Below, piece after piece: positions 22,744 to 33,460 of a stretch of DNA of 64,000 nucleotides. Where the stretch lies: assembly GCA_010909165.1 (NCBI GenBank), contig VJWM01000238.1:62001-126000 (forward strand), given 5' to 3'. Positions within the stretch are counted from its first letter, which is position 1. Every line of letters begins with the position of its first letter. The DNA is from Anthoceros angustus (taxonomy: Eukaryota > Streptophyta > Anthocerotopsida > Anthocerotales > Anthocerotaceae). The notes beneath the pieces are model-generated. The model searched no databases. It was given only the letters and a program-made list of their open reading frames with translations, and was not told where the DNA came from. A program made the position numbers and the translations under genes.

Positions 22744-25700
22744 ATGGGCTCCGATGAAGAAGAGATGAGGAGAACGGCTCGGCAGGCGCTGGAGGAGTTA
22801 GTGAGGGTCCGGGTAGAGAAGGTGAAGAGGTTGGAACGTGCAATTGCAACAATGGAAGCTCATGTTCAGACTCTGCTGCAAGTGTATTCTTCTGTGCCAG
22901 CCTTCCCCCCTGGTATGTTGCAACACCATCCTTATCGTGTGTAGTCTGAATGCCAGATAAGGAAGGCATGATCTCAGTATGTCTTCCGTCCATGCAGGGT
23001 ATGATCCAACGGTTCTGGATGAGGACATCTTGAAGAAAGCTCCAGTACCCTCTTCGGCTGAGCAGATCCAGTTTCAGAATGAGGATGTTCGGGAGGGGGA
23101 GCTCGTACCTGCTGCTGTAGAGGCTAATTGTTTTGTCGGGAAGAAGAGGTCTAGGGACAGTGTAGATGAAGATGTCATGCCTACGGGGAAGGAGACTCTT
23201 GAGTCCATTGCAGCAGGAAAACGACAATTTTTGCCCTTTCAACAGCCGAGGCAGAGAACTCTAGACTCCTTCTTCAAGGACAAGGTTTCTTCACCCAGCA
23301 ATTGTGTAGGGGCAACATTGAAAGGGGAGAATGCTGTTCAGGATTGTGGTATTGTTCCCTTTGCTGCTGCTCTACACCCCCAAGGCTCTCGCAATGCTGG
23401 GGAAGAATTAGAGAGTCTGAAGGTTGTGGATCAGTTCAGTAGCATGAGGCCTCGGATTGGTTCATGCCCTGTTGAGAACGACGAGGTTTTGGGATTTAAC
23501 AGGTCTGGAATGGCCACGTCGAAAGGGGAGAATGTTGTTCAGGATTGTGGTATTGTTCCGGGTGCTGCTGGTCTACACCCCCAAGGCTCTCGCAATGCTG
23601 GGGAAGAATTAGAGAGACTGAAGGTTGTGGATCAGTATAGTAGCATGGGGCCTGGGGTTGTTTCATGCCCTGTTAAGAGGGATGAGGCTCTAGAATTTAA
23701 CAGGTCTGGCATGACTTTGAAGGAAGGGCATAGTGAGCATCACAAGGATCTTGATTACTCCCTTCTTTTCAAGGACAGAAGAACTCCTTCACTCACAGCT
23801 GATGTGGTAGCACGATCAAAGGCAAAACAGATTGCCAGTCAGAATGAAAGCATGCGCCGGCAGGGATGCAGTGCAAGGGAGCATTGTGAAGTTAGTCATG
23901 ACAATGGAGAAGACCATGGTTTGAGACCTTTGACCTCTGGGCTGACTCTAGGTTTGCCCTCACAGAGGAAGATGTATAGAGGAGTTCCTACGCGCACACA
24001 GGAGTTTGAACAGCAAACAACTCGTGGGGGAGATAGAGAAGGAGGGGATGTTTCTAGTGTTAGCTGTGTTTTGAATTCTAACATTCGCGAAGAACCCATT
24101 GTGACATGGCGTCCGAAGGCTAGAACTTCTTGTTCCAGTAGTTCTAGCTCTGGAGAGTCTACGTCTGGCGCTGTTAGTGGCAACGAGGTTAGGATTTGTG
24201 CTGAGTTTTTGAGGATGTGTTGTTTAGTCAGTTGTCTGCTGTGTCGAGGACTAATATGTGGACTTGATGTAGGAAGAGGAGGAAGATGAAGTACAAAAGA
24301 AGCAAGAAAATAGTTTGCCGAGAAGGCAGGGTGAAGTCAATCATAGACGGCCAGTTCGGAAGGCAGCTCCGACTCTACCACCTGACGCCAGTTTGGAGGA
24401 TCGCTTCGATTGGTTGGTGCTGGGTATCTTCAGTTCGATACTCTGGCCCAACAGGTTTGTGAAGCATCATCGTTCTGGTTCAACCTCTTTGCCTCTCACT
24501 TTTCACAATGGCTCTCATTATGGGGCTGCTTTCCAACCTTTGGTTCTGGAAGAGTGCGCTGCTGTATTTGGGAATGATTGGGAGAAATTGAGGAAAGAGT
24601 TGGGTTTGAATCAGTCTTCCTCGTATCGTCTACCTTGTGAGTATATTTTCTTATTTATCAATCTTGTCTACTTCTTGACTCTTCATTTTGAGTTGTTTCT
24701 GATACGTTTTCTATGAACGTGTGAGTTGCTTCCAGCTCTTAGGAGGGCGAGGAGCTGTTCAAGTTCATGGAACCTTGAACATGTGCCATACGAAGAAGGT
24801 CCTTTCTGCACTATCCAGGGACACATTGGCTCAAGCCCACCTCCTGAGAATTGTGAGATAGTGCTCCTGGCAAGTCAGCAGACTCTGGAGGTTAAAGGAG
24901 TGGCCATTGTGCAGAGCTTATTCGACAAGAATCCAGTGATACGGACTAGAGAACCATGGGCCAATTGTCCTCCACAGGTTGGATGGCACTTTTTCTTGTC
25001 AGCTATTGACCTGTTTATTGGAGGCAACACTAACTGAACTCATTGCTGTGCAGTGTCTGGTCTTGAAGGTCAGCAATATGGTCACCATGAAGAGGATGTT
25101 TGTCGCTGTTTCATCTCTGGCGGTATTACATCGATCTCTATATAATCAAGTTTTATGTCCCCGTTATTTCAACATCGTATCTCCTCCTGTCTCTTTCTTA
25201 AAAGACTGGGAAGACAGAGGAGTCTTCAACGAATCCCAGCTGTCAGCTATCACAACTGCTTTGAATTTGCAAGAGGGCTTCTTTCTTGTTCAAGGTTCAA
25301 TTCTGTTACATTTTTCTTTGTCTTAACAACCTTCTTGGATGAATGCTATACTCAGTAGTCGATTTGCTCTCTACAGGTCCACCTGGAACTGGCAAGGTTT
25401 GTTCAAACATCAACTCAGTACAATTGTATTTGCATTAGTATATCACAGCTTAACGAGATTTGTCTGAACTTTTGGTAATGTGTTTGCATTGTGCAGACAA
25501 CAACCATAGTTGGTATGTAACTGTTCAAGTATCTGTCAGTATCCTTCGTCTTGATGTGTTTTTGTGAATTCTCTCTAAATGGTCGTGAATGGTCATTTCT
25601 TGGTAACAGGAATGATTTCGGCTTTCCTGATCAAAGAACCAGGGTAAGAAGTTATGTTGATTGTCTTCCGTTCTAAAACAATGCGCAACACTCCCTCTCA

Positions 25701-27118
25701 TACTTGGTGACTGTCGCAGAGCTAGAATATTGATCTGTGCGGGCTCAAATCAAGCTCTAGATGAAGTAGTTTCACGACTTATGCATGAGATGGTGGACCG
25801 ATCTGGCAAGCTGCAGTCTCCAGCAGCAGGAGTTGTTGTCCGTGTTGGCCCCAAGGCCAAAGTGCGGAAGGACTGCTTAGATGTGTACTTGGACCATGTT
25901 CTGCTTCTTCAGAAGGATGCTCGCTCCAGAGCTCTTGCTATTGAGTGGACCTTGAAGAGTGCATCTGTTGTTTGCTCAACGCTGAGTGGGAGTAGGCACG
26001 CACAACTTGATGAACTGAAACATCAGTTCAATCTGGCCATCATTGGTGGGTGGATCAACCTGTCGTTGTGTCACACATACAGAATCTGATCTGGCTTGTA
26101 GCATATTTGTGGCCATACTAACAGGTACGCCTTACTTGACAGATGAGGCTGCCCAGGCTGCTGAACCGGAGGCCATTTTAGCCTTGAAGAAAGTTGCAGG
26201 ACGTTGCATCCTTGTTGGTGATCCACGGCAACTGCCTGCCACGGTCATGCAGCAGCCTGGTAAGAGTCCTTATGCACCGTGATAAGCTTTCACTACTGCT
26301 CAAGGTTGCTTCTTACCGACGCCCCATGGGTGCGTGCAGCCTTTCCCTTTGCAAGGAGCCTCTTCGAGAGAATGCAAGATGCAGGAGTACCTGTCCAGTT
26401 GTTGAGAACGCAGTACAGGATGCATCCTGATATCTCTCAGTTTCCTTCAAGCCAGTTTTATGACAACTTGCTGGAGAATGCAGAGGAAGTGCATAGGATG
26501 AAGAGCATTTTCCGATGGGAAACAAGGTACCAATGGATGTCTTCAGGTGGTTACAACTTTGAGTTGGGTCGACTTTGCTTTCTGGATGTGAACTGGGGAT
26601 CCCAGGAGAAAGATTGTGGCAGCGCCTCTTTGCTCAACAAGGAAGAAGCCTTTGTAGTGGCAGGCATTGCTGAAGGTGTCATGAATGGGTTGATGCACGG
26701 TGTGAAGGCCAGTGTGGGAGTCATCACACCGTATGCTGCACAGAAGAGAACCATCACCGAAGAACTAGCTAAAATTCGGTTGAAGGACAGGATGATATGT
26801 GAGGTTGATACAGTGGATGGATTCCAAGGTCGGGAAAAGGATGTGATTATCTTGTCTTGTGTTCGAGCTGGAGCTGGAGCTGGAGCTGGAGCTGGAGCTG
26901 GAGCTGGAGCTGGAGCTGGAGCTGGAGCTGGAACCGGAGCTGGAGCCGGCATGGGGTTTTTGACAGATCCTCGCCGATTGTGTGTGGCCCTTACAAGAGC
27001 TAAACATGCTCTGATCATCGTTGGTCATGCTCGAACTTTGGAGCGACATTCGCTCTGGCGATGTCTTCTTCGCGATGCGAAGAACCGTGGTTATTTCAAG
27101 TCTTTGTCACAATGTTGA
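22744..27118 (+). CDS. SEN1/senataxin-like SF1B helicase with PIP box
   Basis: Predicted nuclear RNA/DNA helicase of the SEN1/SETX/MAA3 group, which unwinds RNA:DNA hybrids at transcription-replication conflicts. Eleven exons in phase: 22744-22912, 22998-24187, 24273-24636, 24736-24977, 25054-25294, 25377-25396, 25497-25512, 25610-25643, 25720-26045, 26143-26259 and 26340-27118, giving 1165 aa. Residues 1-50 look coiled-coil. QRTLDSFF (142-149) is a canonical PCNA-binding PIP box. Residues 165-298 are a tandem duplication. Motor motifs: GPPGTGKTTT (736-745), DEAAQ (868), GDPRQLPAT, QYRMHPDISQFPS, ITPYAAQ, VDTVDGFQGREKD, LCVALTRAK. A Gly-Ala repeat (about 1082-1109) sits between the last two. 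Two micro-exons of 20 and 16 nt encode Walker A. The ATG is the first in the frame that leads into exon 2. Confidence 0.9.
23321..23722 (+). repeat. In-frame 201-bp tandem duplication inside the helicase N-terminal exon
   Basis: Units 23321-23521 and 23522-23722 are each exactly 67 codons. Both start KGEN(A/V)VQDCGIVP, share LHPQGSRNAGEELE and KVVDQ, and end FNRSGM. The units differ by scattered substitutions that keep the frame open. The duplicated segment is low in hydrophobics and probably disordered. Confidence 0.9.
26865..26948 (+). repeat. GAGCTG hexanucleotide microsatellite coding (Gly-Ala)n in the helicase motor
   Basis: About a dozen perfect GAGCTG units, then degenerate ones, encode an Ala-Gly run between SCVRA and MGFLTDPRRL. 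Related helicases have only a short linker here, so the tract is an insertion within RecA domain 2, just before motif VI. Its multiple-of-six length keeps the reading frame. Confidence 0.93.
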
Positions 27119-28497
27119 CACCTATTCAATTTCATGAAACTTTACCCTCTATCTGCATATCGCTATTGAAGGAAAACGTCACCCTTTCATCCATAGCATT
27201 ATGAAGGTAGGAAATGGGTAGGTAACAAAAAAGAACGTTCTCAGATGAAAGAAAGCAACCAAAAGCTGTCTTTAGATGGCATACAAGGTGTGCAAGATCT
27301 AGGCCAAATGGCCGCGGTAGGTGAAAAAGAACGCATACTCCAAGGCAGATCTTGGGCAACATTTGTAATAGTAAATATGGGCGGCGAAGATCCAAGTCCC
27401 TTGCTTTGATACTTTGGGAATCAAATAATAATAATAAAGTCAATCGGAAGCTTGCTGTTGACAGAATAACGGGATCTTCAGGCTTTTGTGACGGGATCCT
27501 CAAGCCCCCACCTGGGATCCATTAGTGACATATGCTTCTACGCTGGAAAGTCGTTCTTGTCACTCCAATCCTCAACGACTGCATAGACTTGTGGTCCAAA
27601 TTGTTATTGTTGCATGGTGGTTAGGCTAGCAAGAATTCCATGGTAAATAATTGGCTTCGACATCCTTTTAGTGTATAGTCATCCAGACGATGCGAAGCAG
27701 CAGTCTCGGTCTATAGCCCCGAAATTCCCTATGAATTAAGATGCATGTGAAAACGAGGCAGTCCTCCGAAAATCTCCAGGAACAGGCAGCTCAAACCTTG
27801 CTGTAGAGATGGCATGACGAGGAGACGGAAAACCTTCAAACGTCCTGGAAGATGCCGAGGAACTGAACACATGACGAACATTTTGTAAGTGGGATGCAGG
27901 TCTTCAACCCGGGCAGATCGTTCTTGTCAGAGATGCAGACATTGGACAGGATACTGCTGCCCTGTTTGTCCAAGGATGTGGGCCTGGAAGACGGTGTCCC
28001 TCGTCACAGATGTTCTGCGTCTAGTGTTCAGGTTGTCGTCACATGCTCACGCTTACTGTACGCTCAGAAGCAGAATGTAGCCCAGTACGCTCTTTACACC
28101 GACCTGTTATACACGCAGAAAATGCAAAAAAGCTCATAGGAACAGAACAGGGTTTCTGCCACCCGAGGATAAGGACCAGAAAGGTGAAGCAACTGGCAAG
28201 GGACGCGAACATGTCACAATTCCTTGTCTTGAATTCTAGATTGTAATTTGTCAATGCGAGTCCGCATTCAACCGGAAACAGCAAACACAGTTGGGGACAG
28301 TTTTACCGGTGGAAAAAACAGCCTCTTTGCCCAGATAAGATTCCTTACTGCAAGGCAGTCTGCAAATATCAGCTACAGTGCTTCCAGAGTAGGTACATAA
28401 ATGGAATCAAAAGAATGTCCAGCTCGGAAGTGATGACGATTCCTCTCCCGCAAAAGGGAGAGGAAAATCAAAACTCTGCTCTGCACCCCAGTAGAGT
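27119..28497. other. Spacer between the convergent helicase and P450 genes
   Basis: About 1.4 kb containing the two 3' UTRs. Open frames are short and unlike known proteins. Nothing else recognised. Confidence 0.55.
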
Positions 28498-30135
28498 TCA
28501 AGCACGAGGCATGACGGATTGATCCCTAACGCGAACACCAACTGGCAGGCCGTCCTTGAGGCGCATAACCAGCGCTATCTGCCCCTCCGGCTCGTACCCC
28601 GCCTGCACCACAAAGCTGAATCTGGAGATGAGCGAGGCCGCAATGAATTTCATCTGGATGAAGGCGACGTCGCGGCCGGGACACATCCTGGGCCCGGCGT
28701 GGAAGGCCGGAAACTTGTAAGGGCTCTCGGGCCGGAATTCCCCGTTGGAGCCCAGCCAGCGGGCGGGTCGGAACTCCAGGCAGTCCTCTCCCCACACGCT
28801 CCTCATGCGGCCCATGGCGTATGAGTTGAATCCCATACTGGAGCCCTTGGGGACGACCGTGCCGTCGGGTAGCACGTCGTCGCGCATGGCGCATCTCACT
28901 CCCGCCGGGGCAGAAGGGTAGAGCCTTAGCGTCTCGCTCAGGGCCGCGTGGAGGAAGTGCATCCCGCGCAGCTGCTCGTGCGAGAAGTTGAAGCAGTCCC
29001 CGGCCAGACTGGAATGATCCCCGACCACGCCAGCCACTTCCTTGTAGCACTCCTCCTCCACCTCCGGGTGCCGCGACAAGAGCCAGAAGAACCAGGCCAG
29101 CACCGAGGGAGTGGAATCCTTCCCGGCTATCATGAAGCTCACCACCACGTCCCTGAGGAAGGCGTCGGAACACTCCGATCCCGCAATGTAGCGCGAGAGC
29201 AGGTCCCGGGGAGGATCGGACTTGAGCTCCTCCTGCTGCTCCAGCTCCCTGCGGCGGGCTCGGATGACGGCGATGGCCTGGTCGTCGATGATCTTGAGGT
29301 TTTCCCGCAGCCGCCGCTCCGAGCCGATGTTGAGAGCACGCTTGAGCTTCCAAACCAGAGGCGGAGTGAAGAAGCGGGAGAAGCAGATGAGGGCCGCGTT
29401 GTTGAACGCCTGCTCGAACGGCACAGTCGGGAGAGACGGATCCAGGGAGGCGGGATCCATGCCGAAGGCAAGATTGCAGATGTTGTCGAAGCTGAAGCGG
29501 GTGAAGAGGTCCTGGAGGTCCACCGAGGAGGAATCCCGGCGAGCTTGGTTTAGGATGGGAAGCAGGCGCTCCCGGAGCTCCGTCTCCACCCGCTCCATGA
29601 GCAGCTCCCGCAGCGAGCTGGTGGAGAACTCGTGCGCCACAACCTTCCGCTGCTGCCTCCACTCCTCCCCGTCCACATTGAAGATCCCGTTCCCGAGCAA
29701 ATCTGCAAACACGTCGTGGCAGGCAGGGCCTTTCTGGTACACGTCGAATTTCTGCTTCACGAAGTGCTCCACGACGGCCGGGTGCGCCGTGTCGATGAAG
29801 TCCAGCCCCGGGGGAATGACGTTGCGGATGGTGTGGAACGGAGCTCTGCTCATCTCCTCCGTCGTCCACTCCAGTATCCGGTGCTTGTTCTTGAGCATGG
29901 CCGGGAGGGAGCCGAGGAGCGGGAACACCTTAGGCCCGACATTGCGGCCGTATGCCGGGTGATCCCGCCACCAAACGTAAAGCAGCGGCAGCGCCGCAGC
30001 CACCGCCACCGCCGCCAGGCACCAACCGAGCGGAACCGCCTGCGCGAAGAATCTCGAGCACAGCAACACAAGCTCCAGGAAGAAATCGTGACTGTGAGAC
30101 GCGCCAACCTCTTCCGCTGCGCTGTAGAGCGACAT
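28498..30135 (-). CDS. Cytochrome P450, CYP86 clan, CYP94-like
   Basis: Heme monooxygenase of the endoplasmic reticulum. CYP94 enzymes hydroxylate fatty acids or jasmonoyl-isoleucine at the omega end; the substrate here is inferred from family only. Intronless, 545 aa from the ATG at 30135, the only ATG at the N-terminus of the frame. A hydrophobic anchor (CLAAVAVAAALPLLYVWW) comes first, then GPKVFPLLGSLPAMLKNKHR and NGIFNVDGEEWRQQRKV, both typical of CYP94. Helix I reads AGKDSTPS (about residue 337) instead of the usual AGxDTT. ETLR (about 401) is the ExxR motif and FRPARW the PERF motif. FHAGPRMCPGRD carries the heme Cys at about 485. GC content is high. A long antisense frame over this gene is a compositional shadow. 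Confidence 0.93.
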   Translation of the reverse strand: MSLYSAAEEVGASHSHDFFLELVLLCSRFFAQAVPLGWCLAAVAVAAALPLLYVWWRDHPAYGRNVGPKVFPLLGSLPAMLKNKHRILEWTTEEMSRAPFHTIRNVIPPGLDFIDTAHPAVVEHFVKQKFDVYQKGPACHDVFADLLGNGIFNVDGEEWRQQRKVVAHEFSTSSLRELLMERVETELRERLLPILNQARRDSSSVDLQDLFTRFSFDNICNLAFGMDPASLDPSLPTVPFEQAFNNAALICFSRFFTPPLVWKLKRALNIGSERRLRENLKIIDDQAIAVIRARRRELEQQEELKSDPPRDLLSRYIAGSECSDAFLRDVVVSFMIAGKDSTPSVLAWFFWLLSRHPEVEEECYKEVAGVVGDHSSLAGDCFNFSHEQLRGMHFLHAALSETLRLYPSAPAGVRCAMRDDVLPDGTVVPKGSSMGFNSYAMGRMRSVWGEDCLEFRPARWLGSNGEFRPESPYKFPAFHAGPRMCPGRDVAFIQMKFIAASLISRFSFVVQAGYEPEGQIALVMRLKDGLPVGVRVRDQSVMPRA

Positions 30136-32280
30136 GGCCAGCACTCCTTCCTCACCAGCAAAGCAATTTGCACAACAATAGCAGCTAGTGCAGGCCAACA
30201 CAGCAACTGCAACCTTCAGGACTATGACAAGGAAAACAAACACAGCAGCGCACGCCCCGACTTCCAGCACCGAAATCTCTCCCAGCCCAAGCAACAAAGA
30301 TAGCTGCCTGCCTGCTTGCCTTGCCTGCTACAAGAACATAACGCTCAAAGCATGCTCCTCCTTACAACAAAACAACCAGCTATCCCCTAGCCTGGCCAAA
30401 TGTCGAGCACAACCATCTGTAATGCTTCCAATTCCTTCCCCTCAGCCTTGGGCAACGAAAGCGACAATTTCGACAACTTCTTTCACTCCAAGCGGGCCAA
30501 TTGACAAGCAAGTCTCAAAATTCGCAATCCGCAGCACAGAAAGCAGCCAAGGCTCTCATCCACAGCACTCGGAACGTCTCAAAACCGAGAAACGCGAGCT
30601 GCAAGAGCGACAAATGACCAAACCCGCACAAGCAATTTCCTCCTCTTCTCCTCCCTTCATCACTTCCCGCAACCGCCTGCTTCAGCGTCCGCTTCTGCTT
30701 CTGCTTCTGCTGCCGCTGCAGGCACGTTCTAGAACTTCTTTACTGCAATGAATGCGGTGAGCAAGGGTCCATCCATGGTCCATCCATCCAGCTGCTGCGG
30801 CCAGCCTTCCATGTCCGCCATCCCGGCAGGCAGGGAGCCCCGCCACCACGGCGGACTCTCTCTCTTCCCTCCTCTCTCCTCTCTCTACCGCTCCCGCCAA
30901 AGTCCCCCATGATTGGCCCAGCCAGAGGCAGCGGCAGCAGCCCGCGTTCCCACAGCCCCCGCCTGAAACCCGCCTCCAAATTTGGAGCCCCACTAAAGTG
31001 GTAGCCCAGCTCCTCTCCTTGGGTACAGCCTCGGTTCTGACAGCGTCCGTTTGAGTAGTGTACGTCTGGCGTGGCGAAACCTGAGGCCGGGCCGGGCCCC
31101 ACGGGCCTCCCCGACCCCTCTACCCGCGATCCGGCTTCAGACAAAATCGATCATACCCACGTTCGCCAGCCCAGGTAATCATCATTCTGTTCCCATTGCC
31201 GCTGCCCTTCCTAGTCAACGTTGAACCGTGTTACTACACTCTCCGTTTAACCGATTCTCTGAGACGTTCTGACACCCTCGTTTCATACACCGGCTCGCAC
31301 TTTATGTATCTTTTCTGTATTCTGTCCATGCTTGCGCAGCTTTTGTCTCAATCAGCCCAAACATATGGAATTTCCTTACGTGATTCGCTTCCCGCCGAGC
31401 TTTACGAGACGTGGATTTTTCTTTGTTCATGAGCTTTGTGGGTGCAGCTCGACGCCCAAAAAGAAACAAAACTTTACCATCTTACGACGTAGTTTTTATG
31501 TGATTGGGATACATGTGTGACTCTTTTCCAAATGCGGACATCAACCAGACAGGAGAGAATATTCAACCTAGAGGATCGTGTTCTCAAGCCTACATATTAC
31601 CGGATTGTGTACACGAAGAATGTATACTATGTACTAGAACTTATTTTATACATAACATGGAAAAAAATATTACAAACATTATTGCCATGAAGAATATATG
31701 TACACATGAAGTCGTCCTCGATCACCCACAAAGTCAATTGTAATGGTTTCACGTAGATATGTAAGTTCTTCTTCTTCTGACACCTAATCCAAACTATTGA
31801 TGGCGAAGGAGACAATGTCCTCTAGTTTCAGCGAAGTAAAGCATGTTCTTTCGAATCTTGAAAGTCTTTCGAAAGGACGTTTTTTCTACATAAGTCTTTC
31901 ACCTAAGAGTTATACACAAACAAGTACACTTTGAACTTGATATCTAGCATTTAGTACATAACGAACTAATGTCCTGTGAGGTGATATCCTTACCGAAACG
32001 AGGTATCGTGCACAAAGGTTATACCAAGAGGTCTCCTACCACCCGCATGGCAACTAGAACGCCTATAACAGAATATGTACGTACATCCAGGAATGACAAG
32101 GACTAACCGGATAGTTAACGAGTTTCTTTTACTCTTAAGCCATAGGTTTCATTGTTCAATCAATGAGTCCATCATGAGCATCACTCAATAAATTACTTCA
32201 TGGATGCATTCTACTACCTCAACAAATTCTGTTAATAACCACTTTACACACGATTCAATAAAGATTACGCCTTACCTAAT
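30136..32280. other. Region upstream of the P450, no gene recognised
   Basis: Includes the P450 5' flank. 30136-31140 is GC-rich with low-complexity CT and CTG runs. 31450-32280 turns AT-rich with no usable frame. No repeat boundary or RNA gene was identified. Confidence 0.4.
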
Positions 32281-33460
32281 CAAATAAAATCTCTTGGGTC
32301 GTGTTGTAAAACAGAGCAATTATATTTACAATCCCTCACAGGCCCACAACATATTCGATTCTTGGACGAGAGAGAAAAATGGTGGGTGGAAAAAACAGCC
32401 GACAAGGAGGCGTAATGACGAGGCCGTGGCAGATAGTGGTCGGCCCAGTACACAACAACCCCCGTTCCGTTGGGCCCCAAGAGAAGAGCCGATTCCCGGC
32501 CAAACCGGCGCTGCCAAGGCCCGAAACAGGCCGCCGGCACAGCGTCTAGGCGGGCGGGCCCTCGCTTCGCAAAAGCAACAGTGCAACATGTCTGGGAGAG
32601 ATGCAATCACGACTCACGAGCGGCCGGCAGAGGCAGGGTTCTGGTAAACTGGTTCTGCCCCGGCCGGGGAGCCACCGTCCAACGGAACGGGCCCACCCCA
32701 ATTAGTGTTCGGATTTGGCTAAATCCCGGGCAAATCTTTGCGGGTGGGCAAAGGACGACGGAGCTCACGGCCCACAGCGGGCATCATTATTGGGAATGCC
32801 AAGCGCGTTGTTATATACAGTGTACCGCGTACGCTTACCAGTAAATGCGGGGCGATACGTATATCGACGTAGTGGCTGCGGCATTAAAGCGGCTGTGGGG
32901 CCGCGCTGCCCTGCCCTTAACGCCGGCCGTTTTCAACGGTTTCGCCACATTCAATGCGCCAGGTTTCGCCGCATTGTCTCGCACCCTCCTCTGGCGATGG
33001 CCATGGCGGAGCAGCGGCCTGGCCCTGGCGGTACGACGGGCCTTGGTTCCAGTGCGTTCAGTGGTTTGCCGCGTCTGCTGCGTTGCATTGCGTGCGACGG
33101 CTTCCAGCAATCGTTGCGCTGCGCAGGCCAGGCCAGGCCAGGCGTACCGGGGCTTGCAAGGACATGGCATGTGGCATGCAGCGATTTTTGCAGGCAGCAG
33201 GGAGCGCAACAGCAACAGCAACAGCAGGAGCAGGAGCGGCAGCTGCAGCAAGCAGGCAAGCATGTTCCCATACTTTGTGTTGAAGTCAAGAATCCGTTCA
33301 AACTTCCCTTTCCTGCATGATCATCACTGCGTTATCTGTAACGGCGCCCCGTTTCGATGTGTGTGTGTGTGTGTTGTCGTGTGTTGCATGTACTGCAGTT
33401 CGGGAGGTTTCACATGGATCCGCCTCGAAATCTATGGATCAAGCGCCTGTAGGGCCTAGG
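32281..33460. other. GC-rich island with low-complexity repeats
   Basis: Promoter-like stretch with several TGGGCC/GGCCCA (site II-like) motifs (near 32441, 32477, 32690) and simple repeats: GCCAG(G) near 33125-33145, CAACAG near 33205-33225 and GTGTGT at 33358-33373. Overlapping open frames in both directions reflect composition. No downstream gene with recognised exons was found. Confidence 0.35.

Noticed and set aside
28526-29869. 447-codon minus-strand frame overlapping the P450
   Set aside because: Shadow frame of a GC-rich P450 gene; the true frame carries all P450 motifs.
32845-33459. Long overlapping frames in all directions
   Set aside because: GC-rich simple repeats (CAGCAG, GCCAG) create them; no conserved motif.
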